A DNA stretch of 64,000 nt from Gymnogyps californianus (lineage: Eukaryota; Chordata; Aves; Accipitriformes; Cathartidae): contig NC_059478.1 in the NCBI RefSeq assembly GCF_018139145.2, positions 744,001-808,000 of the forward strand, written 5' to 3'. Position 1 is the first letter of the stretch, and every line of letters begins with the position of its first letter. Made by a program: the position numbers and the translations under genes. The notes beneath the pieces were generated by a model that had not been told where the DNA came from, ran no database searches, and was given only the letters and a program-made list of their open reading frames with translations. Shown here one piece after another: positions 12,196 through 25,299 of the stretch.

Positions 12196-12858
12196 TAGAA
12201 TCATAGAATCATAGAATTATTTAGGTTGGAAAAGACCTTTAAGATCGTCGAGTCTAACCGTAAACCTAACACTGCCAAGTCCACCACTAAACCATGTCCC
12301 TAAGTGCCACGCCTACACATCTTTTAAACACCTCCAGGGATGGTGATTCCACCACTTCCCTGGGCAGCCTCTTCCAATGCTTGATAGCCCTTTCATTGAA
12401 GACTTTTTTCCTAATAGCCAATCTAAACCTCCCCTGGCGCTACTTGAGGCCATTTCCTCTTGTCCTATCACTTGTTGCCTGGGAGAAGAGACTGACATCC
12501 ACCTTGCTACAACCTCCTTTCAGGTAGTTGTAGAGAGCGATAAGGTCTCCCCTCAGCCTCCTTTTCTCCAGACTAAACAACCCCAGTTCCCTCAGGCACT
12601 CCTCATAGGACTTGTTCTCTAGAGCTTTCAACAGCTTCGTTGCCCTTCTTTAGAGGCGCTCCAGCACCTCAATGTCTTTCTTGTAGGGAGGGGCCCAAAG
12701 CTGAACACAGTATTTGAGGTGCGGCTTCACCAGTGCTGAGTACAGGGGGATGATCACTTCCCTAGTCCTGCTGGCCGCACTATTTCTGATGCAAGTCAGG
12801 ATGCTCTTGGCCTTCTTGGCCACCTGAGCAGACTGCTGGCTCATATTCAGCCAGAATA
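12196..12858 (-). mobile_element. CR1 LINE 3' fragment (group B)
   Basis: The element reads on the minus strand with its 3' octamer repeats (three copies of ATAGAATC/ATAGAATT type in plus reading) at 12,196-12,220. Upstream in element sense lie the group B 3' UTR, the [17 protein letters not shown] antisense of the RxFFTxRxxKHW region, and the end of ORF2. A 70-codon open piece (12,650-12,862, minus) reads [56 protein letters not shown]. This is the segment after the RT palm, with the conserved LKYC and KKDIE blocks. The copy is 5'-truncated at about 12,858. Confidence 0.92.
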
Positions 12859-15800
12859 CCACAATTCCATCTCTTTTCTTTTTTTTTTTTTTCTTTTGGC
12901 TTTCCTATTTCCTGACCCCAGTGCCAGTATTTAAAAACTAAACACACATGTTATTCTCATGTATTAGTTGTTGTAAACCAGCCTTCTAGAACAGTAGCCA
13001 TTAGTAACTCACCAAATTGTAAGTCATATGCATTCATAGCATTACTTCCAGAAAAATTAAAATATAGAATATGCATGAATAAGAGGACACATCACAAATA
13101 TGGATTTGCAGCAGACCTGACAATTAGCCAAGTTTTGTTTATTTTTCTTAGTATACCTTCAAAGTATACTGTATACCATTGCCTATCCTATGAAGCTTTT
13201 ACAGAGTATGTTGTGAATTGATATTGACCAACAGCATAATTTTCATATTGCTGATCTGTACCGTGTATCTAAAACATGATGGATCAGAATATCAATCTTG
13301 TGGGAAAAATCTTAAGAAGAATTTACTGCATCTGCATTTTAAATCTCAGTACGTTAACCATCTTGCTTCATTACCTGTGAAGGTTTAGTCACATTTCAAA
13401 TTATGAACCCAAGCAACTGCAGATAAAACTGACCGGAAATTTTCTAACTAACTGAACTGTTTTTGAATTAAAATAATCTTTATTAAAAAAATCTTCATGA
13501 TAGAATTTTTTCAAATCTCTGCACCTGGGAATGGTGTGAGAATATGGGATACGCACTTTAGAAGTCCTGAAGTGGCAGAAAATTCTAAACATGCAGTCAC
13601 AGAGTCCAAAGAGATAAAATGTACCTTGTCAGATGAGCAATAGAAAACAATCACACGTGCAAAGCGAAATACTAGTTTTAAGCTTCGTGTGTCAAAACCA
13701 TTCTGGGATGCAGCTGATGAGCTAACTTACTAAGTTTTGCTATCTGTTAACCTAATATCAAATTTCATTTTCAAAGATACCTGGTGTTTATGTACCCGAT
13801 TTGCTTTTGGTGAAAGTAAAGTGCTTCAGTGAAGCACATAAGCCCACGTCATATGCTTGTTTTTTTGCAAATGTTATCACTACTGTATGTTGTTTTCCCT
13901 GTATATTTCATGTTGCTGAATCTGGCTTTCTATCATACCTTCACATTCTCTTTTCTAATATAATTCATGAGCGTATATACTATCTGAGAAGAATAGCTAG
14001 TAAGCAAAAACATTACTTTGACTTTCAGCAAGATATTGGCCTCCAGTGACAACTGAGTTTAAAGCCCTCTATGATATGGTGAGATTATTTCAAAACCTAC
14101 GGCACTTAAAATCCCATCCACTAATATTACTGCAATTCTCCTCAAGGAGGGTTTTGGCCCCTACTGTCCTCCCCCATATGTTAAGTGTGAAATGGTGATA
14201 TTTTAAGGCAGGAATTTATGAGTTTAGGATGATAATTCTGATATGAGAGGCAAAGAATAATTCAAAAGCTTCGAATCCATTTGTGAAAACAGCTCACACT
14301 CAAAACAAGTCTCAAAGGAAGCAGCTTTTATTTTTAAATAAAACCAATGATTCTTCAAGGATAACATGGTTCAGTAGCTGAGATACGGTTTCAGGAAAAA
14401 TTATTCCCATTAAGACATCCCTGTGAACATAAGCATTATGCAGTGCAGAAGATGGAACAGGAGAGATGTTCCAGACTGTACTTTTCCAAGCTGAACACCA
14501 GCAGCAGTACTTTCAAGAGTAACTCTGAAATGCTCCTTGTTTTCATTCTTTAAGTGGCTATGAATCAGGCTTGATCTTCAGAAGAGCTGAGGTCTACTTG
14601 ATGTCAGAGGTATTTGTACATGCTCAGTACTTGTTCAGTCCAACCATGAAATTACAAATCAGAAAAGTCCCCAAATGACTTTTTAAGGTTTTAGCCTAGA
14701 TACACTGGTCTTCCATTCTATCAAGTGTAGAAATTATTCTGCAATGTTTTTTTCTACATCTCGCCTTGCCCCCCATCAAGAGTTTTTAATTTGGCATAAA
14801 GGGAAAAGCTCACCCTTTGCAGTTGTAATTCAATGGTATTTAATATATGTTTATGTATACAAACTTCTCTATTATCCAAAGAAACTCTAATAATCTTGTT
14901 TCTTCTTTAAAAAGGAAAAAAGTGTTTATGCTGGTTGTGACAACTGTTTTTGATTAGCAAAGAAATGTGATATGATAATATAGCTGTCCAATAATAATTG
15001 TTAATGTGATAGATGAAAGTGACACGTGTAGCCACTACATTTTATGTATTAGTTGTGTTAGCTGTTGTGGTTAGGAAGTGTTTAAACAACATATGATAGG
15101 TTAAGTATATAAAACAGATTCATTATATAAAAGGCATATTTGGTACTGTTGTTCATTAACAATTCCCTTAGACATTTGGAGTTTTACACCCTGCTTCTGC
15201 CAAGCTGTGCAACTATATTTGAAAAGGTAAGGACTGGACAACGTATTTAGAATTGGTAGTTAATTGTGATGATACAGTTATATTCTTCACAATTGCTACT
15301 TGCAGTTCTTTTGTGGTCTTCTCTGTTCTAAATAATGTATACACTGAATATAATACCAGTGGGTTTTTTTCCTGGGTTTTTTTCCAGGGTTTCACTGGAT
15401 AACATAGTCATGATTTTTAAGTAACCTTTCTATCTCATGCTGTAATTACAGAAGTCAAACATACCTGACCTCAAGTCTTTTGATCAAGGCTGCTGTGATA
15501 ATGTATAGCACATTCAAAAGGCCATTAAGTCATTACAGAAAATGAGTAGAATTATCTGCAGACCCAGTGCTCAGGAGTGTCTCATACCCTTGATACCTTT
15601 AATATGTTCAGAGTTACCAGTTTTATCACATCACAGTCTCGCTTGTTGCTGCACTGAACTTGTTCGATGTCCTTTCTTACTAGCAACAAGCAGTTCAATA
15701 TTAATTCACCAAGACAGGCTGGCCCCTATATTTAAAAATTGATGTTCTTATCATTAATATAGTATAATGAAACAAATAACAATGACTTCTTGGATTCATA

Positions 15801-18800
15801 AAATGGCTTTCAGTCAAGAGACTCCCAAAATATCTCACTCCATTGTACAGAATGACATTTAGACAAAAAAAAAAAATTTGATGGCTATTGTCAAGTGAGT
15901 CATACATAAGGTAAAATTAAAACTTTATTGAACTGCAGATTTTATGTGCAGAAGATTTGTCCAAAACTTTTCTTTTTATGACCTTCTATCACTTTAATAA
16001 TGTTGTACTTCTGAAATTCAAGTGTAAGCAGACTGAAAACCACTACAGACAGCTTAGAAGAAGCAGCTGCTAGATTTAACCTGTATTTCAGAACAAAGAT
16101 TTCAATTCACCTTACTTTAAAGATTGTGATGAAAAGTGGTAAGTACCTCACAGAAGCCTTTGTTCTGAAAAAGACTAAAGCACTCTGCTCGCAAAAATTA
16201 TGGAAGTAGGAAAAAAGAAGTGACAAAAAATGATTCTCAGTGAGATGTTCTGGACCGAAGTAAACTGTATCATATATCCCATAGAGTTTTATCTTTTTTA
16301 AACAAAATTATGATTCCTTAAGACATAAGAGTTACTTAAACACTTTGTATTTTTTAATAAAAATTGATATAATCAAGCATTTGCAGATCAGTGTTTTTCC
16401 TTTGATCTGTTGTTGATTGACTGCCACATCTAGCTAACATTTAACTGTGCTGGCTGTATTGTCACATATAGTTAGCTAATGATCCATAGTATAACAGGAT
16501 GTATTTGACACACAGACAATGTTATACATAGTGTTCACAGATGTCTGTTTGCATTAGATCTTCTGATATCACCTGCTAAGTCAGACCATAACGTGGTTCA
16601 ACATAATACAGAACAAAATGTTTCAGACCTATTATTTTCTGGTAAGGGGATGTTGCTCGTGCATGAAGGTACCAAACTCAGCAGTTCTCCGGCCCCATGA
16701 ATTAAAAACAACATTTATACTTCAAAAACATTAATGATCAACTTTGATTTGTATTGGTCAGGAAAACTGTAGTCACACTTAGAGAAGTAGAAAACTATCT
16801 GTTGTACCACATTAGGTAAAACTACTGCTGTAAGTAGTATTAAAACTATTGTAATCCATAGATTATTCCATCCACTGTAGAAAAGACTTAAACAAAATTT
16901 GTCCTTTTATAAAGCAATATGATAGGTAATTGTGGTTTGGAGCTCTTTAGTTTATAAAAGCTACTGTAAAATACTTTTAAAATAATAATTATTTTGAAAA
17001 TTGAAGGTTAATTATTTGTTACATTTCTTTTAGAAGAGCATTTTATAATCTATTTTTAAAAGGTAAGACGGACACTATCTAAAATGTGTTGTGATAAATG
17101 TTTGTTCCTTTTTTTTTCCTACCCCCAAACAGCCACTGCAAAGAAACAGCTTACAGAGGTTTTTTACAGTTTATTCAGTAGAAAAAATGAGCTTTGTAAA
17201 GTGATGAATAAGTTTTAATTTTCCCTGGGTATGCATAAGCCAATATAAGCAAATGAAGAAAGCAATATTTTTTCTTCTGAAAAATTTCAGCTTTAATATT
17301 TGTTAGTAGAAATTTTTCAGAGAGATAATTTTACCATGCAAGAAATGGTGACCTATTCATAGTAACATCTGCCTTTGGAATTGCCCATGTCAATGGCAGG
17401 GAGAAGTGCTAACAGATAAGGCAAAGTAAGAGTCAGTATGAAGCAATACTTCACTATGTGTCCTTCACCACAGATGAAGGCTTCTTAAACAATGATTACT
17501 TTCGCTGGTAGAAATTTGCTTCTGATTTCAGTTCTGAATTAGTTTTTTTTCATCTTTGATGTATCAGATTTAGTTAAATCCACAATTTTTTCTGCTCTTT
17601 TATTAGGCTTTTATTACTTTTATTATATCTCCATATAGATATATACTGCCTGTAATTAGATCATCTCTTTATCTTTTAAGACACGTAGATGGAGTTCTGT
17701 AGGTATGTCTCTGAAATCTGCTAAAGACAAATATGAATTTGCACGCAAGTGCGTGTTGCCTAGCTGAGACAGCAGGATAATAAAAAGCAGGCAGAACATA
17801 GAAACAAAGTATTCTGCACTTCTAACCACCATAGAGTTCACTTTTAAAACAGAACAGACATTCAATAACCTAACCACTTTTATTTAACCACTAGGTCAAG
17901 TGAGAGAGAAAGATACAGTTGGAGAAAGGAACACAATTTGAACTGAGTAGTACTCCAACACTTAGCCATTAACTATGTGCTGCTACCAGTTTTGCTACTG
18001 GTAGAGGCATAAGGAAAAGAATATAACATGAGTTATTTTCATGACTGTATGAGAACTGGCATCTCTACTGCACTTCTAAAAACAAAGATCCAAAGATTAA
18101 GTTTTAAGCTTAAAACATAAGATTAAGACATGAAGACTGAGACATTAAAACATTAGATTAAGATAGTAAAATATTAGATTAAGACATAAAGCCACGCTAA
18201 AATTTCAAGGAGACGTGATAGGCAGGATTGAGCTGCAGACTGAGTCAGGGTAAGAATTATACACAACATCATTTCTTGCAGGGTTTTCCCTCGAATAGTC
18301 CTTTACTTTAGTATAAAAAAAAATCATGAGTTCTCATTATATTGTGGGATTAAATTACAAAGAGATAATTAAATGACTTTGTGCTTTTCTGTGACATACA
18401 GAAAGACAAGTGGTTTTGAAGTGTATTTTCAAATGGGATCATTGTTCTTTAAAATAAAATCTACATTTCATGAGGGACAGTTCTGTGTTTAACTTTTTTT
18501 GCATTCCAAGCTGTGTTGGCAGTTCATTTGAAAAAGGATGCACACACAACAAAAGAAGCATTTGTAGACCTGTATTTATAACATTTACAACAATGCACTT
18601 CATAGTACTGTGCAAATTGACTACACTTATTATTTTAACATTATAGTAAGTTCTGCATTTCACCTCAGCCCATTTTTTTGTCCCTGAGGTATTTGTTGAA
18701 ACTGATATCACAGAATATAACAGCGAACACCCATTGAATCAAGGATAAAACCCCAAGTTTCTCTCCCTAGATCAAATCCCTAGATTCAAACCTTTCTGTT

Positions 18801-20451
18801 TACACTATAAAAACCTAAACAAAGACTTGAAAACAGTACAGGCAGTAACTCTCACCCCCCCCTCCAATTAACACAATGAAATTGAATTCCAAGTAATTGC
18901 CCTCAGTCTGTGTTTAGCTTTAAGTTTGTTGCCACTGCTGCAGCTGGAGAAAACTGTCACAATGCTGTTAAAGATACATATTCTCACTCATATCAGCTGA
19001 AGTTCTGACTTTACATATACAGAAAGCTAATAAAAGCAGTTATTAACATAGCAGGGTGTGATGAGGTGCAGCCACAACAATAGGTACGTATAATGCAACT
19101 GGTGACAGCTCTATAAACGTGAACAGTGGTAAGGCCTAAAAGTTACAGTTAGAAATTTATTCGTCACATATCTCCAAAACCAAAAAGCAAGGATGATATT
19201 CATTCATTTGATAAATGTTGAGAATCTGGGTACTAAGAAAAGGATACATTAGTCAAATTGACCAAATCAATAAGAAAGACTGAGAAATTAGGAAAGCCAG
19301 TTAGCGAAATGAAATGCGTGGAACAGCTGAATGATTAAAATGAGAAGACAACAGGGAATCTATTACAATCTAAATGCACCAAAATATCTAGAATCCACAT
19401 CTGCAGTAATAGTCAAAGCAGAGTGGAAATGGGAAGTGGTGAAATGACACCTCACAAGAAGGTACAGGAGAAAGCAAAAAGGTTGATGTGAAAAACAAAA
19501 GGACTGAATATTAAGGACACCTATACCCTCAAAGTCACAGAACGTGCTGATAAAGTGAGTGTGGCCTAAAACTTACCTGAGTTAGCCTAGTAAAGAAAAT
19601 TTAAAAAAACCCAACTCATAGAAGATGATTTAGAACTATAAATAAATAGAGAAGAAGATAATGTGAAAAATTTGAGTTTGGCAGTATGCCAGCACAGTGC
19701 ACAAATGACATTGTGAGTCTGAGGTTTCACAGTGCTTGTTAAATGGCTAATCCCATGTGCCTGTCCCCAGGAATCCAGTCTTCAACGAGGCCCTAAGCTC
19801 TTTTTCCAGTTCATGATGAGAACCACAAGTTGCATAAGTCCATATACTGAGCTATCTTCACGAACACTTGTTGCCTTGAATCTTGACTGTTGCATCATAT
19901 CCCAATTTATTCCCTGGCAGAAGCTTATTCCTTACTTTAAAAATATAACCAGAGACAAGTAGTTTTGTCCCCAGTAACTCATGACTTGAGCATCCATCTA
20001 TATTACGGGCATCTGATCCCAAAGTGCCCTTAGTTTTCCACCATGTCATGCTTTCTCAGGATGCCATAATTACCAGATATTGTGATTTTTTCTTCATTTC
20101 AGCCAGGAAGGTATGCAAATTTACAAAAAGAAATCAAGGATCGTTGAGCTGGAGAAAGATAGCACAGTTGTACAGTATTGATTAGGACACTACTTGCAAG
20201 GAGGAGACCTGAGTCCTATTCCTTCCTCTGAAGACTGTTTACAAGCATAAGGACAAAAGTAAAGCCTGCTAGCAGGAGGAGAAAAGGAAATTCACCTATA
20301 AATGCATTATCTTAAATTACTCGGTCACCAAAGGAATAAAGAGTTTTGCCTGTACATATTTCTATTCTGAAATGTGCAAATACTGCTATCAAAAATATAC
20401 ATCCTTCACATTCCCCACCCTAACAAGGCAAAACATTGTTAAGAGCAAAGT
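12859..20451. other. Large unique AT-rich block without genes
   Basis: Over about 7.6 kb I see no coding region, RNA gene or transposon. A poly-T/pyrimidine run sits at about 12,876-12,897, next to the CR1 5' truncation. A perfect 16-base palindrome GTTTTAAGCTTAAAAC lies at 18,102-18,117. It is followed by a degenerate short tandem array of ATTAGATTAAGA-like units up to about 18,192. Open frames here (for example 13,801-14,049 and 18,439-18,711) show no motif. Confidence 0.5.
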
Positions 20452-20517
20452 GCATGTGTAGCATTTTAGGTGGTAGGGGAATCTCCTTTCCACTGCCACC
20501 TAAAATGCTACATATGC
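20452..20517 (+). other. Strong 25-bp inverted repeat (hairpin)
   Basis: The arms are 20,452-20,476 and 20,493-20,517, separated by a 16-base loop. Aligned as an inverted repeat they match at 23 of 25 positions. In plus-strand RNA the two mismatches become G-U wobble pairs, which gives an unbroken 25-pair stem; in minus-strand RNA they would be A-C mismatches. Size (66 nt) and shape fit a pre-miRNA-like hairpin, but also a chance inverted duplication or a small palindromic transposon relic. I see no flanking target duplication and do not recognise a known miRNA. Confidence 0.75.
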
Positions 20518-21367
20518 TATGTCCTCCGTTTACATAACTGCAATTTAAACTTATCTTTGCCTTTAGCTTGGGATTTAAAAAGAATCTAGGATTTAGTGAT
20601 AAACATGCTATTAGAATACAAAAAATGGTATGGAGAGAGACATAGACTGTCATTACTATGAGCATGCAGATGTTTTCTGTTTATATTATAGTGTGAGCTG
20701 CCATCAGACACTCCTAATTATAGCTTGTACACTGGCATTCCTGCAATGCTAGCCATTAACCTTCAACTGAATCACCAGTTTTTGCATAAGGTGCATTGTC
20801 ATTGCAGTGCTCTATCTTTATTTGAAAATATCAATACATACAGCAAGAAAGGTCTTTTTGAATGTGGCATACAGCACTTAGTCTTCAAAAAGAAAACAAC
20901 AATAAATAAAAAGAAAAAACAGCCCTAAACCAAGCATAAGGAATTTAGCCATTTACAAGTAGAAACAAAACAAAACAAAACAAAGAAAGATTGTAAATGT
21001 AGCATCAGTAATAATGAGTTTTTCAAGAATGCGTTTTCTCAAAACGGAGAGAAATACAAAGGAAGTTGCAGGAGCAATGTAGCTATTTCAAAGGATGGGA
21101 AATTATGATGTACAATTAAGTTCAAGACTAAGCTTGACAAATGAAAAGGAAAAACTGCACTCCTGGTGCAGTCCAGGAGTTCATTATTTAACAAGCAAGT
21201 ACCACTAGCTTGACTAACTATTGATTAACATTCATATTTTCTCCTCGTTGCCTGAAAAGCAAAGTGGTATTAAGGCAGAGAATTTACTCATTTATGAGTA
21301 AAAGCATTTTTTAAAATGCTTTGGTTTTATTCATATCTCAAGAAATTTATTTAAGAAATGTGAGTAG
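20518..21367. other. Unique AT-rich DNA with a short AAAAC repeat
   Basis: No gene recognised. A short (AAAAC)n tract of about four units lies at 20,963-20,987, and the strand is A-rich around 20,885-20,920. Confidence 0.5.
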
Positions 21368-22131
21368 GATTGAGTGCACCCTCAGCAAGTTTGCAGACAA
21401 CACCAAGCTGAGTGATGCAGTTGATTCACTTGAAGGAAGGCATGCCATCCAGAGGGACCTTGACAGGCTTGAGGAACGGGCTCATGTGTACCTCATGAAG
21501 TTCCACAAGGCCAAGTGCAAGGTCCTGCACCTGGGTTGGGCAGTACAGTACCCAATATCAGTACAGGAGTATCCTGGACTGCATGAAAGTAAGTGTAGCC
21601 AGCAGGTCAAGGAAGGGGACTCTTCCCCTCTACTCCGCTCTCCTGAGACCTCACCTGAAGTACTGCATCCAGTTCAAGGGGTCCCAGTACAAGAAAGACA
21701 TGGACCTGTTGGATCGGTTCCAGAGGATGGCCATGAAAATGATCAGAGGGCTGGAACACCTCTCCTATGAGGACAGGCTGAGAGAGTTGGGGTTGTTCAG
21801 CCTGGAGAAGAGAAGGCTCCAGAGAGACCTTATTGCGGCCTTTCAACACTTAAAGGGCGCCTCCAAGAAAGATGGAGAGAGACTTTTTACTAGGGCCTGT
21901 AGTGACAGGACAAAGGGCAACAGCTTTAAATGGAAAGAGGGTAGATTTACATTGTATATAAGAAAGAATTTTTTTACAATAATGGGTGGTGAGACACTGG
22001 GACAGGTTGCCCAGAGAAGCTGTGGATGTCCCATCCCTGGAAGTGTTCAAGGTCATGTTGGATGGGGCTTTGAGCAACCTGACCCAGTGAAAGATGTCCC
22101 TGCCTATGGCAGGGATGTTGAAACTAGATGA
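21368..22131 (+). pseudogene. CR1 ORF2 RT palm and C-terminal relic
   Basis: Frame 21,321-21,770 includes [19 protein letters not shown]. This is the RT active-site box with the second aspartate replaced by asparagine (FADN instead of FADD). It is followed by the conserved [27 protein letters not shown] segment. The frame then shifts at the roughly 125-base deletion, and coding continues in the frame 21,583-22,131. Both the asparagine and the deletion would abolish polymerase activity. The RT normally copies the element's own RNA at a target nick. Confidence 0.85.
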
Positions 22132-22182
22132 TCTTTACAGGTCCATTTCAACCCAAACAATTTTATGGTTCTATGAATCTAT
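21368..22182 (+). mobile_element. CR1 LINE 3' fragment (group C) with an internal deletion
   Basis: The copy starts at the RT palm and runs to the 3' tail (octamer-like GGTTCTATGAATCTATG near 22,170). Compared with the group C copy at 40.6-41.5 kb (minus strand), it lacks about 125 bases: sequence jumps from the segment after the palm (about 21,563) directly to the CTGGACTG block (about 21,575). The ORF2 C-terminal part remains open for 182 codons (21,583-22,131), with [40 protein letters not shown] and the RKNFFT block, but it lacks a functional RT core. Confidence 0.92.
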
Positions 22183-23087
22183 GAAATACATTAAAATTAA
22201 CAGAACTATTCAATTAAAAAAAGAAATAATCCCAGAAATAAACTACAAGTCATGTAAATGTGCCTGCTTTAACCTTTAAAATGTTTCTGTTCATTAAAAG
22301 CAAAAAGTGCTGCAATAGTCAAAAAAAACATATGCAATTTTTAATAACATCTTTAAAAAGGTCTAAAAAGACTAAATATTAGTATGAAAAGATCAAATTA
22401 TCATCCACGATAGAACTGTTTTTAAAGTAACATTTTTATAGCATTCTTTTTTATGTTTCTTTTTTACAGTCTCTTTAAGCTATTGAATTAGTTTAAGGTT
22501 TTCAACAGCATTTCGTAGATGTCTTCAGACCTTTGAAAAACAATGGTGAGATTTTCAAAAAAAGTTTGTGGAGCAGAGGTCTATTTAGCAGCTGAAATTA
22601 ATGGGATGCCTTTAAACTCCCTGGGCTATTTTCAACACATCAACATGCATATCTTACTGAGCTAGGAACAGTCTGTGTAATTTAATTCTATAAGGTCTGA
22701 GGGGCATAAACTTTTATGCCTGCAATTGTGGGAGAAGTCATCTTCATATTTCTGGCTTTTGAATGCCTTTCCTAAGTGCCATGGAATTAACCATTGGAAG
22801 ACAGTCCTGAAAATCCCATTCTGATAACATTCTGATTCTCTAATGTTACAGATATACCTGTGCTATATTTTTACATGCTTCAGTAGTTAGGCACCATATA
22901 GATAAAAATATACTACTGTCTTTGCTGCCATACGATTGTAACTTGCTTTCTGTATTCCCTATCTCACATCTAAAATTACTTCTAGAAGATCTCAGTGACT
23001 GTGAAACTACTTCTTTAAAGAGGGGAAAATACAAATGCCTTTCTGAAGGCATTTCATGAATGTGCTCATGAATAAGTTCAGCAGTGT
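22183..23087. other. Unique AT-rich intergenic DNA
   Basis: No gene or repeat recognised between the CR1 fragment and the first solo LTR. Confidence 0.55.
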
Positions 23088-23092
23088 AACAC

Positions 23093-23674
23093 TGTCCTGG
23101 TTTTGGCTGGGATAGAGTTGATTTTCTTCGTAGTAGCTGGTATAGTGCTGTGTTTTGGATTTAGTAGGAGAATAATGTTGATAACACACTGATGTTTTAG
23201 TTGTTGCCTAGTAGTGTTTGTACTATGTCAAGGACTTCTCAGCTTCTCATGCCCAGCCAGCAAGAAGGCTGGAGGGGCACAAGAAGCTGGGAGGGGACAC
23301 CACCAGGACAGCTGACCCCAACTGGTCAAAGGGATATTCCATACCATATGACATCTTGCCCAGTATATAAGCTGGGGGCAGTTGGCCGGGAGGGGCAGAT
23401 CGCGGCTTGGGAACAAAGTAAGCATCAGCCTGTGAGTGGTGAGCAATTGCATTGTGCATCACTTGTTTTGTGTATTTTAATTCTTTTATTATTATTATTG
23501 TCATTTTATTATATTATAATTATTATTATTATTTTCTTTCTTTCTGTCCTATTAAACTGTCTTTATCTCAACCCATGAATTTAACTTTTTTTTGATTCTC
23601 TCTGCCCCCCACTGGGTGGGAGAGAGTGAGCGGCTGCGTGGTTCTTAGTTGCTGGCTGGGTGTAAACCATGACA
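23093..23674 (+). mobile_element. Solo ERV LTR (subfamily II), 582 bp
   Basis: The element begins TGTCCTGGTTT and ends CATGACA, so it has TG...CA ends. It is flanked by a perfect 5-bp target duplication AACAC (23,088-23,092 and 23,675-23,679). A TATATAA box lies at 23,364-23,370. A (TTA)n-rich stretch (about 23,485-23,535) precedes an ATTAAA polyadenylation signal at 23,551-23,556. There are no retroviral genes, so this is what LTR-LTR recombination leaves behind. It shares diagnostic differences with the minus-strand copy at 52,746-53,326 and forms subfamily II with it. A 5-bp duplication fits the class III/ERVL-like group, but the class cannot be fixed without internal sequence. Confidence 0.95.
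23364..23370 (+). promoter_or_regulatory. TATA box of solo LTR 1
   Basis: TATATAA sits about 270 bp into the LTR, downstream of a CCAAAGGGATATTCC block shared by all four copies. In an intact provirus it would position the start of the viral transcript. Whether it is active now cannot be told from sequence. Confidence 0.7.
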
Positions 23675-23679
23675 AACAC

Positions 23680-24400
23680 CAAAAATTACTGATGCCTCTT
23701 AGATGAGGAATGCATAGACAACTTACCCCCAAATTCAACCTCTTCTTTCTCACCAAGTCTTCTCTCACTGACACCTCCAGGATACCTGTTGATGACCACT
23801 GCTATCTCATTAAATGAGATGCAATAGGACTATGAACAAGTGTTTGGGGAGAAGAAAATAGGAAGATGATTTGAGACTAAACACAGAAGACAGTGGCTAC
23901 AAGCACGATGGCTAGGAAATATAGTTTTTTACAAAGTGTTTTTCCCTTAATTGTGCTTCTATTCTGATTGAACAGTTCCACATAAATTTATCTCAATTAC
24001 TGTATATTTTGTGGTTACTTTATGTTTAAAGAGATTTTTTTTTTCTTAACTGCCATGCTCAAATATAAGTGGGAGCCTATAAGCCATGCTAGGTTCCTTC
24101 CAGCTCACCCACCACCCTAAAATAGCTTCAGCAAGTTTCAGACTATTGCTTCAGTTGCATCCATTTGATCTCAAAACTTTGGAATGGATTCTGCAGTTGC
24201 AAATGTATTAGGAAGAAGTAAAATATTTTCATTAATGTTATATATATCACTGTCTTGAAGACACTCCTATACAAAGGTGAGAGGGTAAAAAGAAGTGCTA
24301 ACAGGTACTACTTTATGTTGTTGAATTTAGAAGGCATTTCTGAGCTTCAAAGTTATCCACTTTATTCATTCTTGTACTTCCAGCTATCCTGGGGGATTTT
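23680..24400. other. Unique AT-rich intergenic DNA
   Basis: No gene or transposon recognised. A T run lies at about 24,037-24,045. Confidence 0.5.
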
Positions 24401-24720
24401 AAGAAAGATGGGGATGGACTTTTTAGTAGGGCCTGAGGTGATAGGACAAGAGGTAATGGTTTTAAACTAATGAAGGGTAGATTCAGACTAGATACAAGGA
24501 AGAAATTCTTTACTGTGAGGGTGGTGAAACACTGGCACAGGTTGCCCGGAGAAGTTGTGGATGCCCATCCCTGGAAACATTCAAAGTCAGGTTGGATGGG
24601 GCTTTGAGCAACCTGATCTGGTGGAAGATGTCCCTGCTCATTGCAGAGGGGTTGGACTAGATGACCTTTAAAGGTCCCTTCCAACCCAAATCATTCTATG
24701 ATTCTATGATTCATTCTATA
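24401..24720 (+). mobile_element. CR1 LINE 3' fragment (group C)
   Basis: This short, strongly 5'-truncated copy begins in the last ORF2 segment (KKDGDGLFSRA-like) and runs through the [29 protein letters not shown] block. It ends in the 3' UTR (GGTTGGACTAGATGACC) with two to three ATTCTATG octamers at 24,692-24,719. It is the same group as the copies at 21.4 kb and 40.6 kb. Confidence 0.92.
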
Positions 24721-25299
24721 AAGTTTATTATGAGCGCTATAATCAGGGAAGACAATGCTCTACAAATAAAAAGTATGCTCATGTTACTGAAATGCTCTGC
24801 AGTGTCAGTCTTTGTTCAACTATTGGTTTACTGAACCTCACAATACAGATTTTGGATTTTTTCCATTGCATTGACAGTGTATGAGACATCAATGATTTAT
24901 AGAGAAGAAAGTCATATTTGAAATAACTTTCCTATATGTTTCACAATATGTCTGAAAACTGCTTAGCCTTTTGAAATCTCATATAGTCATCAGATTTAGA
25001 TTTTGTGTTAATTCATACATGCACCTGCGTTTCCTGCCAAGAGTTTAAGCCAAACAGAAAAGCTGGATAATTGCTCACACTCCTAAACTTAGCCAAAATG
25101 ATAAAGAATCTTTATTCTACAAGCACAATGTGGAACTAAAAACGATCATGGCACTGAAATCCATACACTGCAAAACCTGATTTCAGTCCAGTGAAAAATC
25201 AGCATCTCCTCAAGCTGTCTCCCATTTATTCTAAAGAAGTAACTCTACTACTGAAAATCATGAAAAGCACAAAAAGATAATTTTCTGAAATTCTCATCA
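24721..25299. other. Unique AT-rich intergenic DNA
   Basis: Nothing recognised. Confidence 0.5.

Noticed and set aside
23228..23578. Open frames of 74-125 codons across the solo LTRs
   Set aside because: They overlap promoter and polyadenylation regions of an LTR, occur in both strands and recur in each LTR copy; they do not encode a protein.
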